DNA of 64,000 bases from Vibrio sp. CAU 1672. GTDB taxonomy: Bacteria > Pseudomonadota > Gammaproteobacteria > Enterobacterales > Vibrionaceae. Made by a program: the position numbers and the translations under genes. The notes under the pieces are model-generated. The model was given only the letters and a program-made list of their open reading frames with translations. It had not been told where the DNA came from and did no database searches. The stretch covers positions 247,410-311,409 of the forward strand of contig NZ_JARHUF010000003.1 of the NCBI RefSeq assembly GCF_029223195.1, written 5' to 3'. Positions 27,789 through 37,121 of the stretch are shown one piece after another. Positions within the stretch are counted from its first letter, which is position 1. Every line of letters starts with the position of its first letter.

Positions 27789-27879
27789 GTAACCCGCAGC
27801 ACGGTCCCGGTTAAGCGGCACTCAGCCAAGCAACCCGTGACCGACCGAGCCTTCCGGCCCGAGGAAGTGCCTCATTGAC

Positions 27880-28048
27880 TCAGACAAACAGCGTGATCGC
27901 CAAAAGGATCAGCACCACTCCCGCACTTCTTTCAATCCAGTGTATACCACGCCTGAGGTGATGCTGAGTCCGGGGCTGGCCAATGGTGGCGGCAATCACA
28001 ACATCCCAGAGTAACAGCGCCACAAACATCCCGCAGACTATCCGGCGG
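27880..28048 (-). pseudogene. C-terminal remnant of a LysE/RhtB-family exporter
   Basis: Immediately downstream of ctlX on the same strand, the frame reads GMFVALLLWDVVIAATIGQ then IHWIERSAGVVLILLAITLFV and a stop. This is the last part of a LysE-type amino acid exporter: a membrane helix followed by the conserved R-x-x-G-x-x-L final helix. About 150 N-terminal residues are missing and no start or ribosome site is present, so most of the gene was lost, the break lying at the ctlX stop. Pairing of an exporter with a citrulline/arginine-type hydrolase is plausible. Confidence 0.6.
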
Positions 28049-29047
28049 TTACACTGCCTGATGGCCTGGCAGAAACACCTCGCCAAGCATGCAGCGCACT
28101 GACCCCCCGCCGATCTGCTCGATGGTACGCACATCAAACGCCAGCAGCTTGCCGTGGGTGGCTAACTGCTTTCTTTGTGCCGGCGAAAACGCCTGATAAG
28201 CAGATTGCGACATAGCGATCACTTTGTCACCTTTTGCGGTTTCAAGCTGTAAAATGTTGCCGCAGAAGCGGTTCATCTGCTCAAGCGAAATCGAAATCAC
28301 CTGCTTGTGCCTCGCCAGCGATTTGAGTACATAACGGCGCTCAAACTCGGGGATCACCTCATCACAAATCACACAGAACTGCTCGCCCACCGCCATCATG
28401 ACATTGGTGTGATATACCGGCGCACCAGACGGCAGACAGGTCTGAAAGGAAACAACCTGGGAATAACCGATCCGTTTGGCGTAATCATCCAAAACCAGGC
28501 GATCACAGCGCTGTGACAATGCCGCATAAATGGTCTGGTTGAGGTGATCAAACACCATCACTCCGGTACTTTCCAAATACGCCGGGTCATCCAGGTAATG
28601 GGTCAGGCTGTCCTGGTGGTGCACTTCACGGCCCGCCTCAGCCAGTGCGGCCACTAAGGCTTGCGGCCGCACCTCTCGCTGGCGGTTGGCACACGCCATC
28701 GGAAAGGTGTAAAAGCCCCCTTCAGGAGTGGTAGTGAACCAATTGTTGGGAAACACCGCATCCGGAGTGGCAATCGCAGAAAGCGGATAATCAAACTCCA
28801 CCACCTCAACGCCTTCCTGACGCAAAATACGCACCATGGCGGCGAACTCCGCCATCGCCTGACGGGTCACTTGTTCTTGGCTCAGCGCAACATGGTGCTG
28901 AAACTCATTGTCCTGCGCTGTTTCTTCATTAAAACGAAACTCTTTCGGTGGCACCATTACCACGCAGTTGGCGTTATGGCGCAGCGTCTTTTGCGGCGTT
29001 GGCCGTTTCTCCCGGGCAAACACCGGCACCGATTTGTGTAATTGCAT
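28049..29047 (-). CDS. ctlX: CtlX-type guanidine-modifying hydrolase (arginine deiminase-related)
   Basis: 332 residues from the ATG at 29047, preceded by GAGG; a TTG three codons earlier overlaps it. The amidinotransferase/deiminase fold shows in VVMVPPKEFRFN, PDAVFPNNWFTT, STGVMVFDHLNQ, VYHTNVMMAVG (catalytic His) and GGGSVRCMLGEVFLP (nucleophilic Cys near the end). This matches the family annotated as citrulline utilisation hydrolase CtlX. The likely reaction is hydrolysis of a ureido or guanidino group in the cytosol. It is followed by the remains of an amino acid exporter and divergent from an ABC exporter. Confidence 0.85.
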   Translation of the reverse strand: MQLHKSVPVFAREKRPTPQKTLRHNANCVVMVPPKEFRFNEETAQDNEFQHHVALSQEQVTRQAMAEFAAMVRILRQEGVEVVEFDYPLSAIATPDAVFPNNWFTTTPEGGFYTFPMACANRQREVRPQALVAALAEAGREVHHQDSLTHYLDDPAYLESTGVMVFDHLNQTIYAALSQRCDRLVLDDYAKRIGYSQVVSFQTCLPSGAPVYHTNVMMAVGEQFCVICDEVIPEFERRYVLKSLARHKQVISISLEQMNRFCGNILQLETAKGDKVIAMSQSAYQAFSPAQRKQLATHGKLLAFDVRTIEQIGGGSVRCMLGEVFLPGHQAV

Positions 29048-29449
29048 CCGTTTCAATCCTCATAACTAGAATGAGGAGATTGTAAATTTATTGTTAACTC
29101 AAGTTTTGCTGTATTTAGGCCAAATCCCCCGGCTCAGGAGAAAATATTGCGGTAAAACACACCCAATGCACGAGTTTTTATTGTCGTAATGCTGGTTTAA
29201 GCTTTTATCGCGTCCGCGTTAGGTAAAGTAGTATAAATCGCTGCGATCTTACCAATAACCAACTAGTTACATTTAAAAGCAAATCAGTTAGACTATTTTT
29301 TCGCCCCTCTTACACACAATCACTAGCCCGCAGCGGCTAGGCAACTGAATATGTCCATTCACCATGTTCTGCGGCCCTATCTCGTCCAGTCAGGGTTACT
29401 CGATAAACGTAAGAACAAAAAGGACAACTGTAAAATCTTAGGATGAGTT
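29048..29449. other. Divergent intergenic region, ctlX / ABC exporter
   Basis: About 400 bases without a gene. It should hold the promoters of ctlX (minus) and the ABC exporter (plus). A small hairpin, CTAGCC, CGCAG, CGGCTAG-like, lies at about 29323-29340. I see no clear operator or RNA gene. Confidence 0.5.
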
Positions 29450-31297
29450 ATGTTTAAACGCTTTGAAGGCTTGACTGAGCCTTTCCCCAAGACCGATCCC
29501 GACCAGCCTCCTTCCGGGATATTCGCATTTCTGCGTCATTACACCCGCGGCTATGAAGTACCACTGCTGATGATGTCGCTGATGTCGACCATTGTCGCAA
29601 TCGTCGAAGTCTCGTTATTTGGTGCCATGGGACAACTGGTTGACTGGCTGTCCACCAGCAACCCGGAAACCTTCCTGCAAGAAAACCAATCTGAGCTGCT
29701 TTTTTACGCCGGCTTATTGCTGGTGGTGATGCCAGTGCTGGTTATCATCTATTCACTGTTGGTGCATCAGACACTGCTGGGTAACTACCCCATGTCGATC
29801 CGCTGGCTTGCCCACCGCTATCTACTCAATCAAAGCGTCAATTTTTACCAGGATGATTTTGCCGGACGAGTAGCAACCAAAGTGATGCAAACCTCACTGG
29901 CGGTACGCGAAACCGTAATGAAATCGATGGACGTATTTGTCTATGTCTCGGTGTATTTCACCAGTATGATCGTCATGCTGGCCGCATCTGACTGGCGCTT
30001 GATGGTACCGATGATCGTCTGGCTGGTTGCCTACATCGCGATCCAGGTATACTTCGTCCCCAAGCTGAAAAATGTCGCCTCCGAACAGGCAGACGCCCGC
30101 TCGACCATGACCGGACGTATCGTCGACAGCTACACCAATATCCAAACCGTTAAGTTGTTTTCACACAGCAGACGAGAAACCGACTATGCCGAACAAGGGA
30201 TGCGAGGCTTTCTCGATACCGTCTATCGCCAAATGCGCCTGGTGACCGGTTTTGATGTGTTGGTGGAGATCTCCAACTATTTGCTGGTGTTCTCGGTTGC
30301 TGCGCTGTCGATTTACCTGTGGCTCGACAGCGCGATCAGCGTCGGAGCCATCGCAATTGCCATCAGCCTGGCCCTGCGCATCAACGGCATGTCGATGTGG
30401 ATCATGTGGGAAGTCGGCGCGCTGTTTGAGAACCTCGGTACCGTAGTCGATGGAATGAAGACCCTGTCGAAACCGGTAGATATTAAAGATAAACCGGATG
30501 CCCCGGCACTGCAGGTCAGCGCTGGCGGGATCGAGTTTGACAACGTCAGTTTTCATTACGGCGAAAACAAAGGGGTGATCAACCAGCTCAACCTTAACAT
30601 CAAACCGAGCGAGAAAGTCGGGTTGGTCGGCCGCTCTGGTGCCGGCAAATCAACCCTGGTCAACCTGCTGCTGCGCTTTCATGACGTAGAACAAGGCAGC
30701 ATCAAAATCGACGGCCAAAATATCTCCGATGTAACGCAAGACTCACTGCGGGCAAAAATCGGCATGGTCACCCAGGATACGTCACTGCTGCACCGTTCTA
30801 TCCGCGAAAACATCTTGTATGGCAACCCGGATGCCAGTGAAGCGGAATTACTCAACGCCACCAAGCAGGCCCACGCCCACGAGTTCATTGAGACGCTGAC
30901 CGACCCATTCGGTAACGTCGGTTACGATGCCCAGGTCGGTGAACGCGGGGTCAAACTGTCTGGCGGGCAACGCCAGCGCATTGCGATTTCTCGCGTATTG
31001 CTCAAAGATGCACCACTACTGGTATTAGATGAGGCCACCTCGGCACTGGACTCCGAAGTGGAAGCGGCGATTCAGGAAAGCCTGAATGAACTGATGCAGG
31101 GCAAAACCGTGATTGCCATCGCCCACCGCCTCTCGACTATTGCAGCAATGGATCGTTTGATTGTCCTCGACCAAGGTAACATCGTCGAACAGGGTACCCA
31201 CCAGGAACTGATTGCCAATAATGGCATTTATGCCCAACTGTGGGCCCACCAGACCGGCGGGTTTATCGGCGAAACGCTGAATAGCCAACAAGCATAA
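29450..31297 (+). CDS. ABC exporter, fused membrane and ATPase domains (MsbA/multidrug type)
   Basis: 615 residues: six membrane helices in the first 330 residues, then a nucleotide-binding domain with Walker A GRSGAGKST at about 391-400, Q-loop MVTQDTSLL, signature LSGGQRQRIAISRVLL, Walker B LLVLDEATSALD and the switch His in AIAHRLSTI. It exports a lipid, drug or peptide as a homodimer; the substrate is not evident. The start has AGGATGAG upstream. A strong terminator follows. The last 73 coding bases recur in diverged form at 36882-36954. Confidence 0.9.
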   Translation: MFKRFEGLTEPFPKTDPDQPPSGIFAFLRHYTRGYEVPLLMMSLMSTIVAIVEVSLFGAMGQLVDWLSTSNPETFLQENQSELLFYAGLLLVVMPVLVIIYSLLVHQTLLGNYPMSIRWLAHRYLLNQSVNFYQDDFAGRVATKVMQTSLAVRETVMKSMDVFVYVSVYFTSMIVMLAASDWRLMVPMIVWLVAYIAIQVYFVPKLKNVASEQADARSTMTGRIVDSYTNIQTVKLFSHSRRETDYAEQGMRGFLDTVYRQMRLVTGFDVLVEISNYLLVFSVAALSIYLWLDSAISVGAIAIAISLALRINGMSMWIMWEVGALFENLGTVVDGMKTLSKPVDIKDKPDAPALQVSAGGIEFDNVSFHYGENKGVINQLNLNIKPSEKVGLVGRSGAGKSTLVNLLLRFHDVEQGSIKIDGQNISDVTQDSLRAKIGMVTQDTSLLHRSIRENILYGNPDASEAELLNATKQAHAHEFIETLTDPFGNVGYDAQVGERGVKLSGGQRQRIAISRVLLKDAPLLVLDEATSALDSEVEAAIQESLNELMQGKTVIAIAHRLSTIAAMDRLIVLDQGNIVEQGTHQELIANNGIYAQLWAHQTGGFIGETLNSQQA

Positions 31298-31309
31298 CCA
31301 CCCCTCCAA

Positions 31310-31335
31310 AACGGCGCAGATTGCGCCGTTTTTTT
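31310..31335 (+). terminator. Rho-independent terminator after the ABC exporter
   Basis: AACGGCGCA, GAT, TGCGCCGTT form a 9-bp stem followed by five T. A related hairpin follows the duplicated gene tail at 36967. Confidence 0.9.
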
Positions 31336-31517
31336 GCTCGTTAAGCGCCAGTGCTGGCTAAGCTGTCGGGCGCCCACCACCACTGGCGCAGCAACCCTTC
31401 ATGAGTTCAGCACTCTAGAAGGAGTTAATGGCGTACACTGCGGACAATGGAACTTGGTCAGTACAGGCAGGTATCCCGCGCAGAAAAAATCAGATACTTA
31501 CCTATACTTAAAATCCA

Positions 31518-33455
31518 TCAGATCTTAAATTGAGCAACCAGTCCGTTTAGCTGCTCAGCTAATAAGGCGATTTCACTGCTTGAACTTCTGATCTGACTGG
31601 ATGCCGCAGCATTTTCTTCGGCCACCCGCTTAACGTTGACAACATTTTCGTTAATGCTTTCAACAGCCGAGCTCTGCTGCTCTGAAGCACCGGCTATTTG
31701 ATTGTTCATATCGTGAATAACACTGATTACACTTGTAATGGCCTGAAGAGCATCGTTAGCCTCATTGGCTTGTCCGACACAGGTTAGCGCCTGCGCTTTA
31801 CTTTGGTTCATTACCTCCACTGTACTTTGTGTGCCATCCTGTAGCTTCTCAATAAGGCTCTGAATATCAGATGTTGAACCTTGCGTTCTGGCTGCAAGAG
31901 AGCGCACCTCATCAGCAACGACGGCAAAACCACGCCCTTGCTCTCCGGCCCGAGCCGCTTCTATCGCAGCGTTAAGTGCCAGCAGGTTTGTCTGTTCGGC
32001 AATTTCTCTGATGACATCCAGAATGGAGCTGATATTCATCACCGCCTGCTCTACCTCATTGAGCTTGCAGGAAGAACGGCTCACATTCTCAGACAGCATA
32101 TGAGTTGAAGCAATTGCCTGCGCTATGATTTCAGAGCCAGAGTTAGCTTCATCCTCTGCTTGTTTAGCTGCATCAGCGGCCATTGCTGCATTATTGGCAA
32201 CATCATGAACGGTGCTAGCCATCTCATTCATCGCGGTTGCTACCATGTCCGTTTCCGATTCCTGCTGAATAATCCCTTGTGAAGTTTGCTCTGTCACAAC
32301 GGCTAACTCTTCTGAAGCCGATGCAAGCTCCACGCTGGCTCCCGAAATAGTTGAAATCATCTCCTTGAGCTTCATTGCCGTGTTTTGTATCGCTTCAAGC
32401 AGTAACCCGGTCTCGTCATTATTGGTTTTACCAATACTCATTACCAGATTACCAGCAGAAAGCTGGTTGGCAGCATCGACGGCTGTCTGTATTGGCCTGG
32501 TGATGGCATTTTTAAGCAAAACAGCAGCTGTAATTCCGATAGCCAATGCGATTACCGAAAGGATCAAGGTTAACGTAATGCTTTGATCTGTATTTTCTTG
32601 TAGCTGCGGTCCGAGTGTGTTCTGATCACGCATCAGAGAGCTTTTTATTTCTTCCACCTTGTAAGTCAGTTCCACGCCCAGTGGGGTAAGTGTATCGCCA
32701 ACAACGCGATCCCGGATAACTGTCGCTTCCTGAATTTGACGAATATCTTTGACAAAATTAACGTGGAGGTTGGTAAATTGCGCTAGTAACTCCTGTATAT
32801 CATTACCGGTTGGTATTTTTTTTAGGCGGTCTATATCGTCACTAAGGGTGGCATCGACATATTCCATCGCCTTGTTGAAATCAGAATTATTACCTGACTG
32901 ATAGTATTTTGCTGCCCAAAGCCGCCCGGTAAGCACCTTCTCCTGAACAAGCCAAGCTCCGTAGGAAACTGCAGGGTAGTTTTGTTCGTCAGCGGCCTGA
33001 ATGATTTTTGCGATAGTTTGTCGCATGGCTTCACCATGAGGAACAAGCTCATTATTGTACTCAGCTTCTCTCTGCTTCATATGCCCAATAACCTTGCCCA
33101 ATGATACTTCATAGCTACTTACGGATTTACGCAAATCAGCAAGTAGAGCCAATCTTTCTGGATCTTTAATCTGATCACCAGTCTGACTCAAAGAGTCAAT
33201 CATCTCGGAGGAGTAGCGGCGATACTCGTTTAAATCAGATTCGCTTTGTGTCATCAAATAAGCCATTGCACTCATTCTGACCATTAGAGAATTCACCTGC
33301 AAAACCCCCGCCAGATTAGTATCACGCGCCATTTCCTGATACCGAGCGATCCCTCTATCTGCATCACGTAATGCATTAACGGATATACCTAATACCACTG
33401 TCAATACCATCAATACCGCAGCAAAACCTGCGCCAATTTTAATTCCTAGCCTCAT
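31518..33455 (-). CDS. Methyl-accepting chemotaxis protein
   Basis: 645 residues from the ATG at 33455, preceded by GGAG; an upstream TTG at 33527 would put extra residues before the first membrane helix. Helix one is at about 8-28, then a long periplasmic all-helical region (about 260 residues, suggesting an HBM-type helical bimodular sensor), a second helix near 295-320, HAMP, and the signalling hairpin with the conserved tip [35 protein letters not shown]. It reports a small ligand to CheA/CheW. It lies within the block flanked by two copies of the ABC exporter tail. No C-terminal receptor pentapeptide for CheR is present. Confidence 0.92.
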   Translation of the reverse strand: MRLGIKIGAGFAAVLMVLTVVLGISVNALRDADRGIARYQEMARDTNLAGVLQVNSLMVRMSAMAYLMTQSESDLNEYRRYSSEMIDSLSQTGDQIKDPERLALLADLRKSVSSYEVSLGKVIGHMKQREAEYNNELVPHGEAMRQTIAKIIQAADEQNYPAVSYGAWLVQEKVLTGRLWAAKYYQSGNNSDFNKAMEYVDATLSDDIDRLKKIPTGNDIQELLAQFTNLHVNFVKDIRQIQEATVIRDRVVGDTLTPLGVELTYKVEEIKSSLMRDQNTLGPQLQENTDQSITLTLILSVIALAIGITAAVLLKNAITRPIQTAVDAANQLSAGNLVMSIGKTNNDETGLLLEAIQNTAMKLKEMISTISGASVELASASEELAVVTEQTSQGIIQQESETDMVATAMNEMASTVHDVANNAAMAADAAKQAEDEANSGSEIIAQAIASTHMLSENVSRSSCKLNEVEQAVMNISSILDVIREIAEQTNLLALNAAIEAARAGEQGRGFAVVADEVRSLAARTQGSTSDIQSLIEKLQDGTQSTVEVMNQSKAQALTCVGQANEANDALQAITSVISVIHDMNNQIAGASEQQSSAVESINENVVNVKRVAEENAAASSQIRSSSSEIALLAEQLNGLVAQFKI

Positions 33456-33735
33456 AATGAATGTGCTCCATGTCACGTATTGCTGTTGTGAGATTGCTGC
33501 TAAAATGCTAACGATTTGGGCGGACAACTTGAAAATTTAACTTCCACTCTTCATGAAAGAAGCTTGATAAAAAATGCCGTGTAAAGTACAGGCAATCATT
33601 ACGGGCTAGCGTTCAACTTCTGTGCGAGACTGGAAAAACATGCACGTGCTCCCGTACTCACTAAACTCGGCGTGCAACGATCTGGCGGTGTAGTTCGATT
33701 GATCTACATTGCCCTATAGAACCGCTGATTGAAGT

Positions 33736-33761
33736 AAAAAAAGCCACCCAATCCGGGTGGC
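33736..33761 (-). terminator. Rho-independent terminator of the decayed sugar-transport operon
   Basis: On the minus strand GCCACCC, GGATT, GGGTGGC are followed by seven T. It lies about 135 bases beyond the 33898 stop codon. The remainder of the 33456-33897 gap shows no gene. Confidence 0.85.
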
Positions 33762-33897
33762 GAACGAGTAGAACACTCAAGTAATCAGATGCAGACCTCC
33801 CCCGCTATAAAACAATCTGCATACTGAAATTGCGACAGGCTCCCCGTCCTCATACGCCGCTATCGGATCTCTATACAATGCCATCAAAACTACTGAT

Positions 33898-34383
33898 CTA
33901 AATCTCTTGTTGCTTATAACGCGGAAAGGCTTCGGTTAAGAACGCTGTCATATCGTTATATAAACCAGCATCACCCGCCTGTTTTGCCAAAACCCTGACT
34001 TGGTCTGCAGCAACTGGTACGTAACGAGAATCTAATTGAACATAAACGTCGATAAACTCTAACAACTCTTCGACTGATAACTGCTCAATAATCTGCTTCG
34101 GTTTTTCGAGAGAGTGGTAATATGCTTCAGGTCGAGGCCCCAAAGTGGAACTATGCCACGCTTCAATGACCTGCTGATAGCCGCCAAAATAATCATCCCC
34201 TTTTCTGAGACTCTGCTTATTCATTCCCTTTAAAGCCAAGACTAGGTTTCCTGTGGAATATTGCTGTTCGGCATAGGTAAAATAGCCATCTGACAACGAA
34301 TAAGCCCTCATCCATGCTGAGACATAAGCGATAAGCACCACTAAAACAAATGTTGATAATTTATAAAATGTAGAAACTTTCAC
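33898..34383 (-). CDS. Unknown membrane-anchored protein in sugar-ABC operon
   Basis: 161 residues starting from GTG, preceded by GTAGGAGTTAAGTA, so translation is well supported. One hydrophobic segment at about 8-24 is a signal anchor; the rest is soluble and helical, probably periplasmic, with tyrosine-rich motifs (YFTYAEQQYSTGNLVLALKG). That part resembles a tetratricopeptide-like pair of helices. Its start shares a base with the stop of the permease remnant upstream (TAGTG), showing that it belonged to the sugar ABC transporter operon. I do not recognise the family. Confidence 0.65.
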   Translation of the reverse strand: MKVSTFYKLSTFVLVVLIAYVSAWMRAYSLSDGYFTYAEQQYSTGNLVLALKGMNKQSLRKGDDYFGGYQQVIEAWHSSTLGPRPEAYYHSLEKPKQIIEQLSVEELLEFIDVYVQLDSRYVPVAADQVRVLAKQAGDAGLYNDMTAFLTEAFPRYKQQEI

Positions 34384-34535
34384 TACTTAACTCCTACCCG
34401 TATGAACGCCTTGATGAAGTTCTTCTGCAAACAGCAAAACACTACAACCACTGAGACCGCAATCACCGCTGTCATCGCCCAAAACGGCATTCAAATAGGC
34501 ATTCTCAATCTGCTTCATAAATTTAACCATGATAA
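34383..34535 (-). pseudogene. Remnant of a MalG-type sugar ABC permease C-terminus
   Basis: On the minus strand, one frame gives IFIMVKFMKQIENAYLNAV, like the middle of a MalG-type permease before its EAA loop. After a frame change near 34475, another gives TAVIAVSVVVVFCCLQKNFIK and ends in a stop at 34383. The latter is the usual last helix and LQ-x-x-F/Y-x-K tail of such permeases. The DNA between these two motifs in an intact gene (the EAA loop and one helix) is missing. Hence both a deletion and a frameshift have occurred. Confidence 0.6.
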
Positions 34536-34691
34536 AGATATTACAATTATTAATAGCAGCAGAAATCATTAGAACTCTCACTCTATAGGTATTACTCCGT
34601 CACAACACATACATCATCATATATGTTGAAATCGTAAACAAAACAGCCGGAATCATCTGTATACAAAACCATTCCTAGGCACTGAAGACAG

Positions 34692-34910
34692 CTATAATTG
34701 ACATGAGTAACCAATATTCAAACTACCAAAAGCAGGCCCACTCAATAAATTCACATTTGCCATGATATTTTGAATAGACCCCGAAGGGCCTGATACAAAG
34801 TCAAACATGACCATTGCTGCCGTAATTGAATTCAACACAAAGACGAAAACAACAGTACGGAATAAACTTGATAAAATTTTAGTTTTATCAGATAGAATAA
34901 CAAGCCCAAT
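34692..34910 (-). pseudogene. Remnant of a MalF-type sugar ABC permease
   Basis: A 72-codon open stretch downstream of the binding-protein gene reads LSSLFRTVVFVFVLNSITAA, FDFVSGPSGSIQNIMANV and NLLSGPAF. The FRT-x-x-F motif at the start of a membrane helix and the SGPSGSIQ loop are typical of MalF/UgpA-type permeases. It has no start and no full set of helices, so only a fragment is left. The surrounding DNA (34536-34691 and 34911-34995) gives hydrophobic but interrupted frames, consistent with decay. Confidence 0.5.
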
Positions 34911-34995
34911 AATTCACCCATGCTAAAAACAACATACACCTTGTTAATAGAACGCTATTGTTATTAATTCAAACCTAATATTTAAGAAATAATTA

Positions 34996-36243
34996 TTAAT
35001 TATTAATTATTTCCAGGGCTTTTTTAGTCGCATTTTCTACCGCATCTTGAGGAGAAACTTCTTGTTTAACTACGGCCTTTGAATATTGCTCCAGGATGAC
35101 CCCTGCTATATCAGAAGAAAGTGCAAATGCCTCGTTCATTTTGGCATTTGATAGTTGATCCACAAATGGCTTCGCTTCAGGTGTATTATAGTAAGGCTTA
35201 TCTTTTAATGCAGTCAAAGTCGGGAGTTGTCCAAGTGCCACGTTTGCTTTATGGTTAAACTCATCTTCCATCATTAACTGCAAAAACTCCCAGGATAACT
35301 TTTCTTCTTCAGCGCTATCCTTAAAGATCATCAGCGCCCTGCCATCTAGGGTTGAATAAGATGTATCACTTTTACCTAGTGTAGGGATCGGTGCTACGCC
35401 AACATCTTCTCCAATAACCATTGGTTTACCCGCCGCCTCTTTTAGGTTCACTTTCCAACCAAAACCAAACTGAGGCCACATACCGATCGTGCGAGAAAAA
35501 AAGTTCTTTTCCATTGTTAATGGGGCGAATTTCTGTGCTTTAGCCATCGTTTCAAAAAACAAAGCCAGATTCGCTTCTTTTTTGTCAAAAACCGGACTGG
35601 TTCCAAAACGATTAAGCAACGCATAATGACCATCATTGAAGTTGTAATACATCTGAGCGAGCATGCTCCAGTACCAACTTCCCCATGATAATGCTTCGTT
35701 CCAAAAAACAGTGCCATATACAGGACTACCATCTTTACGGGAAGGTAAGGCACTAATTTTTTCTGCGGCGTACAAAAACTCATCCCAGGTTTTCGGTGGA
35801 TTATTAGGATCTAATCCAGCTTCAACAAACAACTCTTTATTGTATAACATCAAGGTCGTTGTTGCGTTCCAAGGAATATAATATTGACCGCCGTAGTTTT
35901 TTTTCATGAACACGGAGTCAATACGATTTTTCAAGGAATCAAAACCATCTAGCTCTTGTAAGTTTACCAGTTTTCCCATTTTGGCATATTTAGCTGGCTG
36001 ATAACCAAAAACACCTGCGTAAAGGTTTGGTAAATCACCTGCAGCCATACGCGTCTCAAGATTTTCATCGTTAGAGACCACCACATCTACATCAGGGTGT
36101 CGTTTTTTAAATTCAGGAATAAGTTCAGAACGAACGAACTCCATATAATTTCCACCTGGAGACATTACTTCTATTTTTGTATTTTCTGCATATGTTACTT
36201 GCGAACTTAATGCAATCATACATCCAAGTATTAATTTCTTCAT
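34996..36243 (-). CDS. Carbohydrate ABC transporter solute-binding protein
   Basis: 415 residues with a clear signal peptide (cut after VTYA). The mature protein is a family 1 extracellular binding protein: IEVMSPGGNYMEFVRSELIPEFKKRHPDVDVVV, YYIPWNATTTLMLYNKELFVEAGLDPNNPPKTWDEFL, and a C-terminal lobe with tryptophans for sugar stacking (WGSWYWSML). AGGTG precedes the ATG. It appears intact, yet the permease genes that should follow survive only as fragments and there is no ATPase gene. It could serve another transporter, act as a sensor for the nearby chemoreceptor (31518), or simply be the last gene to decay. It lies in AT-richer DNA than the surroundings. Confidence 0.85.
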   Translation of the reverse strand: MKKLILGCMIALSSQVTYAENTKIEVMSPGGNYMEFVRSELIPEFKKRHPDVDVVVSNDENLETRMAAGDLPNLYAGVFGYQPAKYAKMGKLVNLQELDGFDSLKNRIDSVFMKKNYGGQYYIPWNATTTLMLYNKELFVEAGLDPNNPPKTWDEFLYAAEKISALPSRKDGSPVYGTVFWNEALSWGSWYWSMLAQMYYNFNDGHYALLNRFGTSPVFDKKEANLALFFETMAKAQKFAPLTMEKNFFSRTIGMWPQFGFGWKVNLKEAAGKPMVIGEDVGVAPIPTLGKSDTSYSTLDGRALMIFKDSAEEEKLSWEFLQLMMEDEFNHKANVALGQLPTLTALKDKPYYNTPEAKPFVDQLSNAKMNEAFALSSDIAGVILEQYSKAVVKQEVSPQDAVENATKKALEIINN

Positions 36244-36537
36244 AGTTGCACCTATATGGTTTCACGTAAAAACTAGTGATGTTGGTAAAATGGTCAATTT
36301 TTCAGATTCTTCGTATAATTACTAAGAGCGCTAATCAAAGTTGTCGCTGTAATCTCACTCACACCATCTTTATCATGAGTCACGGTAAGAAGGATGGGGA
36401 TATGAAACACCCTAGAGATGAAATATGTCCATCCAAACATTTCTGGCTATTATAAAAATATTCCTGTTCCGAAAAAACAGCTCTCTCACCTCTTAAAATC
36501 TCCCCAAAAATTATCAATTGGAAAGTTATTGTAGTGG
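36244..36537. other. Promoter region of the sugar-binding protein gene, no gene seen
   Basis: AT-rich stretch upstream of the minus-strand binding-protein gene and up to the IS3 scrap. It should carry the promoter of the old sugar operon. I see no ORF, RNA or clear operator. Confidence 0.5.
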
Positions 36538-36630
36538 TCAAGTAAAACTGACCACGGTTTCAGAGTTTAACCAGTACGGCCATTCTTATTCTTCCTGCAT
36601 TAGACCGCCATTATATTGATGTGGCCTAAG
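36529..36630 (-). mobile_element. 3' scrap of an IS3-family transposase with terminal repeat
   Basis: On the minus strand the frame reads LRPHQYNGGL, then a stop-containing stretch EWPYWLNSETVVSFT and TGA at 36540. RPH-x-YNGG is the conserved end of IS3-family integrase-type transposases, and the sequence just past the stop (TAGTGGTCAAGTAAAACTGACCAC read on the plus strand from about 36531) looks like an IS terminal repeat. The element is truncated after about 100 bases and carries an internal stop, so it is dead. Confidence 0.55.
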
Positions 36631-36875
36631 CTGGCTGAAGTAACCAGTGATGTATTACGTGATATCTTTCTGAACCATCCCATCGCATAAACGTTTCACG
36701 GCGTATTATTAAATAGCTCGTTAGATGGCCGCAAAACGACGATCTTTTTTCGTGAACAAAGCAGTCAACCACAAGCGGCAATGCTTAAACATTTAAGCAA
36801 ATCAGAAAAAAAAAGTGATGTTGCCATCAGCTTTATCAATAGAGCGAATAATTACATTCAGCTCACAAATAGGCA

Positions 36876-36954
36876 GGCATTGGCATTTATGCTCAGTTAT
36901 GGGTCCACCAAAGCGGCGGAGTTATCGGCGAAACGCTGAATACCCAACAAGCAT
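36876..36954 (+). pseudogene. Diverged duplicate of the ABC exporter C-terminus
   Basis: The frame reads GIYAQLWVHQSGG then VIGETLNTQQA, against GIYAQLWAHQTGG and FIGETLNSQQA at the end of the ABC exporter (29450-31297). Over 73 bases (36882-36954 against 31223-31295) I count ten mismatches, most of them silent, and no gap. Upstream of it the similarity stops, so only the tail is present. A terminator-like hairpin also follows, as in the intact gene. Confidence 0.75.
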
Positions 36955-36966
36955 CCCCCCCAAACA

Positions 36967-36990
36967 AACGGCACACGTTGCGCCGTTTTT
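36967..36990 (+). terminator. Terminator-like hairpin after the duplicated ABC tail
   Basis: AACGGC, nine bases, GCCGTT followed by TTT. It matches in position and outer stem the terminator at 31310-31335 but has lost inner pairing. Confidence 0.55.
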
Positions 36991-37121
36991 CCTGCTCCGC
37001 AAACGCCCGCTCCGGGTAGGCCTGCTCCCTCGCGGGCATTTCTCATCCGACTTTGCCATAAACCACTATAATTTGAGCAAGGTGGTGTTGATTCTTAGTC
37101 CAAAAATAATATGAGGTGCTT

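Noticed and set aside
27789..27879. Possible terminator between LysR and the exporter remnant
   Set aside because: Only short GC-rich inverted matches, no stem with T run.
36815..37114. 99-codon ORF over the duplicated ABC tail
   Set aside because: It runs in a different frame from the real homology (GIYAQLW) and mixes IS-scrap and terminator sequence.
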